In this document: one piece after another, positions 10,137 to 17,898 of the stretch
Numbering within the stretch: position 1 is the stretch's first letter
How the letters are laid out: each line of letters starts with the position of its first letter
Origin: Devosia sp. 2618
GTDB taxonomy: Bacteria > Pseudomonadota > Alphaproteobacteria > Rhizobiales > Devosiaceae
Length of the DNA: 64,000 nucleotides
Assembly (NCBI RefSeq): GCF_040546815.1
Contig: NZ_JBEPOO010000001.1
Coordinates: 930,001-994,000 of the forward strand
Direction: 5' to 3'
Position numbers and translations under genes: made by a program
The notes under the pieces: model-generated
Told to the model about the DNA's origin: nothing
Database searches by the model: none
Seen by the model: the letters and a program-made list of their open reading frames with translations, nothing else

Positions 10137-11233
10137 AGCTCGGCCAGAACTTCGCCGAGCGCCGCGTCGAGCAGGGCGCGGTCGTCGGCTGTGCCGGCAC
10201 TGATGCGGATGCAGCGGTTAAGGCCGGTCACCACGGGCTTGCGCACGAATATGCCCCGCTTGGCCAGACCATCGAGGATCGCCTGCGCATGCGGCCCATC
10301 GCGGCCGCAATCGACCGCGAGGAAGTTGGTGGCCGTGGGCAGCGGCATCAGGCCGTGCTTCTGAGCGATGGCCGCCGTTTCTGCGAGCGACTGGCGCACG
10401 TCGAGCAGTGACTGCTGCAAGAATGCTTGATCGGCCAAAGCGGCGATGCCGGCGGCCTGCGCCACATTGCTGATTCCGAAGTGGTTGCGGATGCGGTTGA
10501 AGGCCGAAATGTTGCGCGTCTCGCCAATCACATAGCCAACACGCGCTCCAGCCAGCCCATAGGCCTTGGAGAAGGTGCGCATGCGCAGCAGGTTTTCCCG
10601 CTCGACGTCTAGCGCGGGCAGGGTGCCCTGCGGCGCGAACTCGCCATAAGCCTCATCGAGGATGATCATCGTCGTTTCGGGAACCGCGTCGATGAAGCGT
10701 TCGACCGAAGCGGCGTCCCACCAGCTGCCCATCGGGTTGTCCGGGTTGGCCAGATAGACCATCGAGGCCTGTGTCTCGCGTGCGGCGCGGGCGAGGGCGT
10801 CGACGTCCTCGCGGTCGCCGATATAGGGCACGGTGTGCATCGCCGCCCCATAGCCGAAGATATGGTAGTTGAACGTTGGATAGCCGCCCAGCGACGTGAC
10901 CACGGTTGAGCTGGGCGCTGCGAACAGCCTGACCGCCATGCCGAGGATCGCGTCGACGCCTTCGCCGGGCATCACGTTCGCCGGATCAACGCCAAGGTGG
11001 TTGGCGATGGCCAGCCGCAGGTCGTGGTTTTCTGGGTCGCCGTAGTGCCAGCTTTCGCTCGCCGCTGCCGCCATGGCCTTGAGCACCGATGGGGCAGGGC
11101 CGAACGGGCTTTCATTGGCGCCGATGCGGGCTTTGAGCGGCACCCCAGTGCGGCGGGCAATGGCCTCGGGGCCGACAAAGGGCACCGTTTCATCAAGCGT
11201 TGCGGTTATGGGCGACAGTGGGGGACGGGACAA
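10133..11233 (-). CDS. PLP-dependent aminotransferase, HisC-like
   Basis: 366-residue fold-type I aminotransferase close to histidinol-phosphate aminotransferase. ANPDNPMGS at residues about 162-170 contacts PLP, DEAYGEF near 193-199 holds the aspartate that pairs with the pyridine nitrogen, and FSKAYGLAGARVGY places the Schiff-base lysine at about 223. RISAGTADD near the C-terminus carries the carboxylate-binding arginine. The gene stands alone rather than in a his operon, so it may act on histidinol phosphate or on an aromatic or other amino acid. It ends tail to tail with the EEP gene, overlapping by 4 bases. Confidence 0.85.
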   Translation of the reverse strand: MSRPPLSPITATLDETVPFVGPEAIARRTGVPLKARIGANESPFGPAPSVLKAMAAAASESWHYGDPENHDLRLAIANHLGVDPANVMPGEGVDAILGMAVRLFAAPSSTVVTSLGGYPTFNYHIFGYGAAMHTVPYIGDREDVDALARAARETQASMVYLANPDNPMGSWWDAASVERFIDAVPETTMIILDEAYGEFAPQGTLPALDVERENLLRMRTFSKAYGLAGARVGYVIGETRNISAFNRIRNHFGISNVAQAAGIAALADQAFLQQSLLDVRQSLAETAAIAQKHGLMPLPTATNFLAVDCGRDGPHAQAILDGLAKRGIFVRKPVVTGLNRCIRISAGTADDRALLDAALGEVLAEL

Positions 11234-11553
11234 ATCGGCGACTCGCTGTTGACCAGACGATCATAACGACCCGGCGCCCTGCGACCAGCCGCCTTGGCCC
11301 GATCCGTTGCCACCCCGCGAACGCAGCCGCCGCTGAAACTTGGCGAGATCATGGTTTTGCACAGCACGATTTCGGTGGATACGCATTGACAGGGAGCGTT
11401 TCCGGGCCTCTCCGGGCGCTATCAAAATTGGTTGCATTTGATTTAAATGCGACGCTGGCAGGCAAGCTTTGCGAAGGCATGCGAGAGCACCTTCTGGCTC
11501 ACATCAGCTCCCCTCCTGATGCCTTAAAAACGATTCGAAGGAGCACCGTCCTA
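11234..11553. other. Intergenic region, divergent promoters
   Basis: About 320 bases between the aminotransferase and a 68-aa gene. An inverted repeat GCATTT/AAATGC (11434-11439 and 11445-11450) is the only clear element. The + frame of the small gene stays open upstream, but the translation has no family features and I treat that part as non-coding. Confidence 0.4.
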
Positions 11554-11760
11554 ATGCCGCCAACCTATGTTCTCGCTCGAGATCACCTGCAGCGTGCCGT
11601 GACGATTCTGCAGGGCGGCGATAGCCAGTCCCGCCAGTTGCGCTACATCATCGAACGCACGATATCCCTGATGGATGAAGCCCAGACCGAAGCCCCGCGT
11701 CGTGAAAGCAATGTGCTTGATCTCACCTCGTTCCGCGAACGCCGCGCGCTCTACGAATAG
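11554..11760 (+). CDS. Small conserved-looking hypothetical protein, 68 aa
   Basis: The ATG at 11554 has an ideal AAGGAG (11538-11543) upstream, which fixes the start. The product is soluble and mostly helical: a helix around YVLARDHLQRAVTILQGG, a second around QLRYIIERTISLMDEAQ, then an acidic linker and NVLDLTSFRERRALYE, which looks like a terminal amphipathic helix. There is no known domain, signal peptide or cysteine. It stands alone, convergent with the MscS gene. A small regulatory or adaptor role is conceivable, but I do not recognise the family. Confidence 0.65.
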   Translation: MPPTYVLARDHLQRAVTILQGGDSQSRQLRYIIERTISLMDEAQTEAPRRESNVLDLTSFRERRALYE

Positions 11761-11799
11761 GCTTCTGAAGATGCAGGCGGCGCATAGCCGCCGGCATCG

Positions 11800-12651
11800 T
11801 CAGGTTCCCGATTGCGTTTCGGGACTAGGATTTGCCGGGTCGGGTTTGACCGTAATACCGGCCTTGTCAGCGGTGCTGCCGCTCAGCTCCTCATTCAGCG
11901 CCAACTTGGCCTGCTCGGTCAGCGCATAGAGCGTTTCCAGATAATCGGGTGTCGCCACCCAGGCCCGCAGCAGCAGGTTCACCGTGCTGCCTGAAAAGCT
12001 ATCCACATGCACGGTCGGCTCAGGATCAGCGAGCACGCGCTTTTCGGCGCCCGCGATGTGCAGCAGGATTTTCCGCGATCTGGCGATGTCGATGCTGTCA
12101 GGCACGCCCACATTCACATCGATGCGCCGGCGCGGTTCGCGGCTGTGGTTGGTAATCGCCGAGGCCCACAATTGCTGGTTGGGCGTAAAAATATAAAGCC
12201 CGCTCGACGAGCGCAGTCGCGTGCCGAACAACCCGATCTCAACGACGACACCCGCCACGCCATTGCCCTGGATAAATTCGCCGATGGCGATGGGGCGCAG
12301 CCAGATCAACATGATTCCCGCCGCGATATTGGCCAGCGTGCCCTGCAGCGCCAGCGCGATGGCCAGCCCCGCGGCACCAACCACGGTGAGAATCGATGCG
12401 TTGGACACGCCCAGCATGTTCAGCGCGGTGATGACGGCGAAAATAAAAATGCCATATCGAGCGACTTGCGACAGCAGCGGTGCGAAATTTTTGTCGACGC
12501 CATAGGCCAGCGGCAGCAGCCGCCTGATGGCGCGTGCCGCCAGCCGTGACAGGTACCAACCCACCAGCAAAACCGCCACAGCGCCTAGCAGACTGGCGAT
12601 ATTGGCTGTCAGCCAGGCGAGGGGGGCAGCAAGGAATTCAGGAATGTTCAT
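11800..12651 (-). CDS. MscS-family mechanosensitive ion channel
   Basis: 283 residues. Membrane segments at about 15-38, 55-80 and 85-112; the third, VVGAAGLAIALALQGTLAN, is the glycine/alanine-rich pore helix typical of MscS. It is followed by the beta domain with IGEFIQGNGVAGVVVEIGLF, FTPNQQLWASAITNHSREPRR and the mixed C-terminal domain. The size and three-helix layout match E. coli MscS, which opens under membrane tension during osmotic downshock. The ATG at 12651 is preferred over an upstream TTG at 12663 because the protein then starts like other family members. Confidence 0.92.
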   Translation of the reverse strand: MNIPEFLAAPLAWLTANIASLLGAVAVLLVGWYLSRLAARAIRRLLPLAYGVDKNFAPLLSQVARYGIFIFAVITALNMLGVSNASILTVVGAAGLAIALALQGTLANIAAGIMLIWLRPIAIGEFIQGNGVAGVVVEIGLFGTRLRSSSGLYIFTPNQQLWASAITNHSREPRRRIDVNVGVPDSIDIARSRKILLHIAGAEKRVLADPEPTVHVDSFSGSTVNLLLRAWVATPDYLETLYALTEQAKLALNEELSGSTADKAGITVKPDPANPSPETQSGT

Positions 12652-12784
12652 ATGGCCCCGCAACTTGGCGTCATTGGCACCTGCGACATTGTATCAAATC
12701 AAGGATGTGAGGAAAGTGAAGACAGGTGCTAGACAGCGCCGAATCCCTTGGCTATACAGCGCCTACTTTGGAGCCCCAAGCAGT

Positions 12785-12860
12785 GGGCGAGTAGCTCAGC
12801 TGGTAGAGCAGATGACTCTTAATCATCGGGTCCACGGTTCGAATCCGTGCTCGCCCACCA
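12785..12860 (+). tRNA. tRNA-Lys (anticodon CTT)
   Basis: 76 bases with encoded CCA. The acceptor GGGCGAG (12785-12791) pairs with CTCGCCC (12850-12856). The D arm has AGCTCAGCTGGTAGAGC, the anticodon CTT is at 12818-12820 inside GACTCTTAATC, and the T arm has GGTTCGAATCC. It reads AAG codons. No integrase or duplicated 3' end was seen, so it is not a visible integration site here. Confidence 0.97.
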
Positions 12861-12881
12861 AAGTCTCCCTTCGGGGAATAT

Positions 12882-12971
12882 GACAGCAAACCCTTGTTGG
12901 TGTGCTGTTCGGGGCCAAAGGGGTTTTCCTAGTTCTATCCCTTACGACGTGCTGACGACCTGTGGGTCGTC
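12882..12971. other. Two hairpins downstream of tRNA-Lys
   Basis: GACAGCA (12882-12888) can pair with TGCTGTT (12903-12909), and GACGACC (12954-12960) pairs perfectly with GGTCGTC (12965-12971). Neither has a T-run. Together with the terminator at 13029 they are the only structure in the 230-base gap after the tRNA. Confidence 0.35.
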
Positions 12972-13028
12972 GTGGCGAATTTAAATCGCGCACCTGTCGT
13001 GTCGCATGTTCGCGTCCGGCGACAAAAC

Positions 13029-13056
13029 AAGGCCCGCTTCAGCGGGCCTTTTTGTT
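13029..13056. terminator. Bidirectional terminator between tRNA-Lys and PilZ gene
   Basis: AAGGCCCGCT (13029-13038) and AGCGGGCCTT (13041-13050) form a perfect stem. T-rich sequence follows on the + strand, and the minus strand reads TTGTTTT after the stem, so it can serve both convergent units. Confidence 0.85.
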
Positions 13057-13090
13057 GATCGTTTATGACAGGCTCAGCGGGTCATCGATT

Positions 13091-13408
13091 CTAGACCGCC
13101 TGGGCGATCGAGAATCGCAGGCCGGCGAACTGCGCGAATTGCCAGATCACCTCACACAGCTCGAGCCGATTGTTGACCAGCAGCGAGAGGGTGGGCGGCA
13201 GTTCGGTGGCGTAATGCACTTCGATCTGGGCGTTTGTCCGTGACAGGTTCATCACCGATACGGGCGCGCGCGTCAGACCGCCGTCCATCACGATGGTTGC
13301 AGTGAGGTTTGGAGCTTCGGAGAAGTCCTGGCGAATCTGGGGGCTGGTTTTCATGACGTCAGAGCTAGGCGTGTCCGCCTTCTGAGACATGAATAAGATA
13401 GATCGCAT
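13091..13408 (-). CDS. Small PilZ-like protein
   Basis: 105 residues from the ATG at 13408, chosen because GGAG sits 7 bases upstream; the longer frame further upstream lacks features. The core, from LTATIVMDGGLTRAPVSVMNLSRTNAQIEV to LELCEVIWQFAQFAGLRF, has the strand pattern of a PilZ domain: a DxSxxG-like NLSRTNAQI and a final strand after VIW. The N-terminal RxxxR that binds cyclic di-GMP is not evident, so this may be a degenerate PilZ that does not bind the ligand. Convergent with tRNA-Lys across a shared terminator. Confidence 0.55.
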   Translation of the reverse strand: MRSILFMSQKADTPSSDVMKTSPQIRQDFSEAPNLTATIVMDGGLTRAPVSVMNLSRTNAQIEVHYATELPPTLSLLVNNRLELCEVIWQFAQFAGLRFSIAQAV

Positions 13409-13867
13409 TTTACGACTCCACGAAACCCTGCACGCCGCCGCCGAAGAGTGTGGAGAGCGCGGTCTCTTGAGCTGTTTTTGGCCCGGTTTGCGGGGATATC
13501 GGATGCAACCTTCGGCTGTGGAAGCCGTGTCGAAACAGGGCGTACCGTAGCGTTCACCTGCACGGCTTAATCTGCCTTCCAGCACGCCAAAAACCAGCAC
13601 TTAACCCTTGCCGCGACCGAAAATGTGCCGGTTTTTTGGCAGCAGGGTGGCTTTTGTGAGCTTGGGGTTGTATCAACTGCAGGCAACGCGACATTCGACG
13701 CTGACTAGCGCCCATTCACGTTCATCCCATTGGTCGGCCTTTGCCGCCCTTTCTGTCGGCTGATGCTGGCACCCAAAAACCAAGCCCCGATGTGCTGCAA
13801 CTTTTTGTTGCCGGTAATTCTATTGCCGTTCGCGTCGGATTAAACAGCAACGCAACCAAGAGGTGAA
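13409..13867. other. Intergenic region before the symporter gene
   Basis: About 460 bases without a credible gene. It holds the divergent promoters of the PilZ-like gene and the symporter. Close to the symporter a direct repeat TTGCCG-N9-TTGCCG lies within 13807-13829; its role is unknown. No riboswitch or sigma-54 pattern was recognised. Confidence 0.4.
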
Positions 13868-15517
13868 ATGCAACTTCAGCAATTGGGGACACCCCTGACG
13901 CTTCTCCTGCTTCTGCTTTTCTTTGGAAGTACGTTTTTAATATCGCTATCGATCGGCAAGAAAAAAGAAAACGCCGACAATTACATGACTGCCGGCAACA
14001 AAGTGGGGTTGGGCGTTTCTGCCGCCTCGATGACTGCCACCTGGATCTGGGCTTCCTCCCTCTACGCCTCGGCCACGTCTGGCTACACCTACGGCGTCTC
14101 CGGTCCCATCCACTATGGCTTGTGGGGCGCTCTGATGATCCTGTTCATCTATCCCTTCGGCAAGCGTATCCGTAGCCTTGCTCCCAACGCCCACTCGCTC
14201 GCCGAAATCCTTCATGCGCGGCACGGACAATCGAGCCAGCTGATCCTCGCGGGCTCCAATATTCTGGGCAGCTTGTTGAGCCTCACCTCCAATTTTATCG
14301 CTGGTGGCGCCCTGATTTCCATGCTGTCGCCGCTGTCATTTACAGCCGGCATTCTCATGGTTGGCGGCGGCGTGCTGCTGTACACACTCTGGTCCGGTCT
14401 GCGGGCGTCCATTCTCACCGATTTCATCCAGGTGGTCGCCATGCTTGGCGCCGTGGTGATCGTTGTGCCGGCCGTGTTCTTCGCTGCCGGGGGCACCGAG
14501 ATATTTGTCGTCGGTGCCGTCAACCTGACCGCACAGCAAAGCTCGTTCTTTTCGTCCGAAGCATTCATGAACCAGGGCGCGCCCTATATCGCTGCCGTGC
14601 TGGCCTATGCCATCGGCAACCAGACCATCGCGCAGCGCCTGTTTGCCGTGCGCGAAGACATGATCAAGCGCACCTTCGTCACCGCCACCATCGGTTACGG
14701 CGCAACCGTGATCGGTGTTGGTATTCTGGGCGTCATCGCGCTCTACCTCGGCGTCGAGCCACTCGATGGCGACACCAACAACCTCATCCCGCAGCTCGCT
14801 TCGAGCTATCTCAATATCGGGTTCCTGTGCGTCTTCTTCATCATGATCATCGGATCGCTGGCGTCGACGGCGGATTCCGATCTGTCGGCACTGTCGTCCA
14901 TCATGATGGCCGATATCTACGGGCGTAACCTGGCGGACAAGGACGCGGTTAATCCCAAGCGGATGCTGCTGATCGGCCGCATCACAATGATCGTGGCCAC
15001 CATGATCGCGCTCTACTTCGCCAGCAACAAGTTCAACATTCTGGACCTGCTGGTGCTGGTCGGCGCCATCTGGGGAGCCCTGGTGTTCCCGGTGATCGCG
15101 AGCTTTTACTGGAACAAGGTCACCAACACCGCGTTCACCACATCAGTGCTGGTCGCGCTTGCCGTGTTCTTCCCGGTCCGTTTCGGCTGGGTCGAACTGG
15201 TTGGCCCACTAGGGTTTGTCTCCGACATCCTTGCGGTGATCGGGGTGGGTGTCGTGGCCGGACTGATGGCATTCGGCTTCTTCGGCGCCAAGGTGGCGCG
15301 GATTATTGCAGGCGTCTCCATCATCGCCGTCGCGCCCTTTGGCATCGGCGCGCTGCATGCCTATCCGATCCTGACCGCTTCATTGCTGGCCTATGCCGTC
15401 AGCGCGCTGCTGTGCATCGCCCTGTCGTGGCGCAGCAGCATGGAGTTCGATTTCTCATCCATCGCCAAAAAGGCCGGCAATTTCGATGTCGCCGACCTGA
15501 CCTCCAACCGCCGCTAA
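13868..15517 (+). CDS. Sodium:solute symporter (SSS family)
   Basis: 549 residues with about 13-15 membrane segments. Family features: FLISLSIGKKKENADNYMTA near 25-45, AASMTATWIWASSLYASAT (the broken first core helix that binds Na+ and substrate) near 54-72, and a later ASTADSDLSALSSIMMADIYGR near 330-350, the conserved SSS signature region. The general look is of the urea/DUR3-like or short-chain acid branch, but substrate cannot be fixed. AAGAGGTGAA precedes the ATG. A 43-residue membrane peptide follows 17 bases downstream. Confidence 0.9.
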   Translation: MQLQQLGTPLTLLLLLLFFGSTFLISLSIGKKKENADNYMTAGNKVGLGVSAASMTATWIWASSLYASATSGYTYGVSGPIHYGLWGALMILFIYPFGKRIRSLAPNAHSLAEILHARHGQSSQLILAGSNILGSLLSLTSNFIAGGALISMLSPLSFTAGILMVGGGVLLYTLWSGLRASILTDFIQVVAMLGAVVIVVPAVFFAAGGTEIFVVGAVNLTAQQSSFFSSEAFMNQGAPYIAAVLAYAIGNQTIAQRLFAVREDMIKRTFVTATIGYGATVIGVGILGVIALYLGVEPLDGDTNNLIPQLASSYLNIGFLCVFFIMIIGSLASTADSDLSALSSIMMADIYGRNLADKDAVNPKRMLLIGRITMIVATMIALYFASNKFNILDLLVLVGAIWGALVFPVIASFYWNKVTNTAFTTSVLVALAVFFPVRFGWVELVGPLGFVSDILAVIGVGVVAGLMAFGFFGAKVARIIAGVSIIAVAPFGIGALHAYPILTASLLAYAVSALLCIALSWRSSMEFDFSSIAKKAGNFDVADLTSNRR

Positions 15518-15534
15518 TCAGAAAGGAATCTGTC

Positions 15535-15666
15535 ATGACTCCCAATCTCCTGACCGCCTACGTTATGGTTTGGCCACTCATCGTTGCCTTCGTGCTGCTT
15601 TATCTCGTGCGCGCCTTCCACGCCGACTGGCTGGAGGCCCGGGCCGAGAAGCGCCCGATGATCTGA
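15535..15666 (+). CDS. Putative transporter small subunit, 43 aa
   Basis: A short gene with AAAGGA (15522-15527) before its ATG, starting 17 bases after the symporter stop. The product has one hydrophobic helix, LLTAYVMVWPLIVAFVLLYLV, followed by a charged tail AFHADWLEARAEKRPMI. Single-helix partners of this kind are annotated next to SSS symporters in other proteobacteria as transporter small subunits. Tight spacing, RBS and a stop before the terminator support a real gene. Its effect on the symporter is unknown. Confidence 0.75.
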   Translation: MTPNLLTAYVMVWPLIVAFVLLYLVRAFHADWLEARAEKRPMI

Positions 15667-15693
15667 CAGCGCTAGAGTGCGACGAACGTTCAC

Positions 15694-15726
15694 AGCCCCG
15701 GCCGAAAGGTCGGGGTTTGTTTTTGC
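15694..15726 (+). terminator. Terminator of the symporter operon
   Basis: CCCCG (15696-15700) and CC (15702-15703) pair with GG (15708-15709) and CGGGG (15711-15715) across GAAA, with a T-rich tail to about 15726. Confidence 0.8.
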
Positions 15727-15916
15727 GCCATTCGTGTCGCGTGATGGTGTTAGCCGTCGTCAGCCAGCCTAGTCTGTCACCAACCTGTCAAACAGCTGCC
15801 AAACCAGCAGAAATCCTCAGACTTTGGTCGGTTTGGGCGCGATCCCGCTTTCCAGTCTTATGGCTTAGGCGTATAGGCGCAGAACTCTCACGCACTCCAC
15901 TCCACAAGGTAGCAGC

Positions 15917-16618
15917 ATGTTCGGTTTCGAATTCGATCCGAGTTTCTTCAGTTCGCTGGCACAGGTCATCATGATCGATCTCGTCCTCGCGGGCGACAAT
16001 GCCGTCGTTATCGGTCTGGCTGCTGCCGGCCTGCCCTCTGATGTGCGCAAGAAAGCGATTCTGATCGGCATCATCGCCGCGACGATCATGCGCATCTGCT
16101 TTGCGCTGATCACCACGCAGCTGCTGTCGCTGGGCGGTGGTCTGCTGATCGCCGGTGGCCTGCTGCTGCTTTACGTCTGCTGGAAGATGTATCGCGAACT
16201 CAGCCAGCCGCCACATGCCGATCATGATGCGGTTGAAGCGCTCGAGAACGCCGATCTCAACGCCGATGGCACCATCGCCAAGCGTGCCCCCAAAAAGACG
16301 CTGCGTCAGGCCGTCATCCAGATCATTATCGCCGACGTTTCGATGTCGCTCGACAACGTGCTGGCCGTGGCCGGTGCTGCCCAGCACCATATCGAAGCGC
16401 TGATTTTCGGTCTGGGTCTGTCGGTCGTGATGATGGGCGTTGCCGCGACCTTTATCGCTGGCCTTCTGACCAAGCATCGCTGGATCGCTTGGGTCGGTCT
16501 GGTCATCATCCTCTATGTGGCCGCCAAGATGGTCTATGAAGGTGCCGATCAGTTGCTGGGCTATACACTGCCGACCATCCCCTTCGTTTACTCGGGCCAC
16601 GTGGTTCCCACCCATTAG
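15917..16618 (+). CDS. TerC-family integral membrane protein (YjbE type)
   Basis: 233 residues, about 7 membrane segments. The paired family motifs are visible: VIMIDLVLAGDNAVVIGLAA near residues 17-37 and IADVSMSLDNVLAVAGAA near 137-155, each with the conserved Asp/Asn expected to handle a metal ion. A charged cytosolic loop rich in D, E and K lies between the halves (about 95-125). TerC proteins export or insert metals; several are Mn2+ exporters. The 250-base leader has no clear manganese riboswitch. AAGGTAG precedes the ATG. Confidence 0.9.
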   Translation: MFGFEFDPSFFSSLAQVIMIDLVLAGDNAVVIGLAAAGLPSDVRKKAILIGIIAATIMRICFALITTQLLSLGGGLLIAGGLLLLYVCWKMYRELSQPPHADHDAVEALENADLNADGTIAKRAPKKTLRQAVIQIIIADVSMSLDNVLAVAGAAQHHIEALIFGLGLSVVMMGVAATFIAGLLTKHRWIAWVGLVIILYVAAKMVYEGADQLLGYTLPTIPFVYSGHVVPTH

Positions 16619-16728
16619 TCTTTGGTAACCAAAGGCCCAGTTTTGCGGCATTTGCCGTACCGCACTAGGAATTTGCTCACCTCGATCCACTAGCTTCTCG
16701 CTCAACAATTGTGAGCGGGAAGCCCGAA

Positions 16729-17898
16729 ATGTCCGTCATTGCCGATCGACTGGTTCACGCCGGCGATGCCAGCCACAAGCTGAGCGGCGCCGGCGTTTCC
16801 ATTGCCAGGCTTGAGACGCGCTTTTTGAGCGGCGCCGAGTGGGACGCCGCCATCGCCGATTTCGACGAGGTTTGCCAGGAACAGCTCCACGTGTTCGCGG
16901 CGACGCGCTGGCCTTCGGTTCAAAAGGAGCCGATGCTGTTTTCGCTCGATGGCGAGGTGGTTGGTGGTGCGCTGATCATGGTGCAGCCGCTGCCATTGCG
17001 TGTCGGCCATCTGGCGGTCGCCAAATGGGCGCCGATGCTCAAGGATGCAAGCAGAGCAGATGCCGAGGCGATCCGCGCCGGCATGATCGAAGCGATGATC
17101 GCCGAATATGCCGACAAGCGCGGGCAGATGCTGTCGGTTTTGCCGCGCGCCTCGATGGATACCCACAATCGCGATTACGAGCATCTCGAAGCCCGCGGCT
17201 TCAAGCGCGGTTCGGAGCTGGGCTTTCCCAACCGCTATATGGTCAATCTGCGGCTCACCGATGAGAACCAGCGCAAGAGCCTGGCCCAGAAGTGGCGCTA
17301 TCATCTCAACAAGTCCGAGAAGGCCGGCCTCAGCTTCGAGCATGCCGACCCGAAAAGCTTCCCAGATTTCGAGCGTCTCTACGAGGCGATGACCGACCGC
17401 AAGCAGTTCACCGACCATTCGGCCTATGACACGGTGTCCGAACTCGTCGCTATCGGTGTTCCTGAGTTGCGGCCCGAACTGTTCTTCGTGCGTCACGAGG
17501 GCGAGCTGGTCGCGGGGGCATTGATTTTCAAAGCGGGCGAACGCGCCGTCTATCTCTACGGCGCCACCAACGACAAGGCGCTGCCGCTGCGCGCGGGCTA
17601 TTTCCTGCATTGGAACGTCATCCGCTGGCTGCGCGATAATACGCGCGCCAACTGGTACGACCTTGGCGGCACCGACGGCTTTCAGGGCCTGCACCAGTTC
17701 AAGAAGGGCATGGTCGGCGATGCTGGCGTCATTCGCCCGGTGCCACCCGTCGCCAATTATGCCAGCCGTCCGATTGCCTATCTGCTCGGTACAGCGGCCT
17801 TTGCCGCACGCGATGCGCTTTATCAGGTGCGCCGCGTCGTCGATGGGCTGCGCAATCCCAAGACGCGCAGCACGCAGACACGCGAGGATGCCGAATGA
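16729..17898 (+). CDS. FemAB-like GNAT-fold aminoacyl/acyl transferase
   Basis: 389 residues, two GNAT-like halves. The C-terminal half is the best match to the FemAB/BioF2-like acetyltransferase fold: QKWRYHLNKSEKAGLSFE near 190-207, FFVRHEGELVAGALIFKAGERAVYLYGATND near 255-285 and WYDLGGTDGFQGLHQFKKGM near 310-330. Such proteins transfer aminoacyl groups to peptidoglycan precursors or modify surface polysaccharides. The ATG at 16729 is favoured over GTG at 16711, which lacks a binding site. It overlaps the flippase gene by 4 bases (ATGA), so the two are translationally coupled and probably modify and export the same glycan. Confidence 0.75.
   Translation: MSVIADRLVHAGDASHKLSGAGVSIARLETRFLSGAEWDAAIADFDEVCQEQLHVFAATRWPSVQKEPMLFSLDGEVVGGALIMVQPLPLRVGHLAVAKWAPMLKDASRADAEAIRAGMIEAMIAEYADKRGQMLSVLPRASMDTHNRDYEHLEARGFKRGSELGFPNRYMVNLRLTDENQRKSLAQKWRYHLNKSEKAGLSFEHADPKSFPDFERLYEAMTDRKQFTDHSAYDTVSELVAIGVPELRPELFFVRHEGELVAGALIFKAGERAVYLYGATNDKALPLRAGYFLHWNVIRWLRDNTRANWYDLGGTDGFQGLHQFKKGMVGDAGVIRPVPPVANYASRPIAYLLGTAAFAARDALYQVRRVVDGLRNPKTRSTQTREDAE

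Noticed and set aside
12785..12860. tRNA-Lys as an integration site
   Set aside because: No integrase, no repeated 3' tRNA end and no change in gene character downstream.
15726..15916. Manganese (yybP-ykoY) riboswitch before the TerC gene
   Set aside because: The two conserved internal-loop motifs were not found in the leader.
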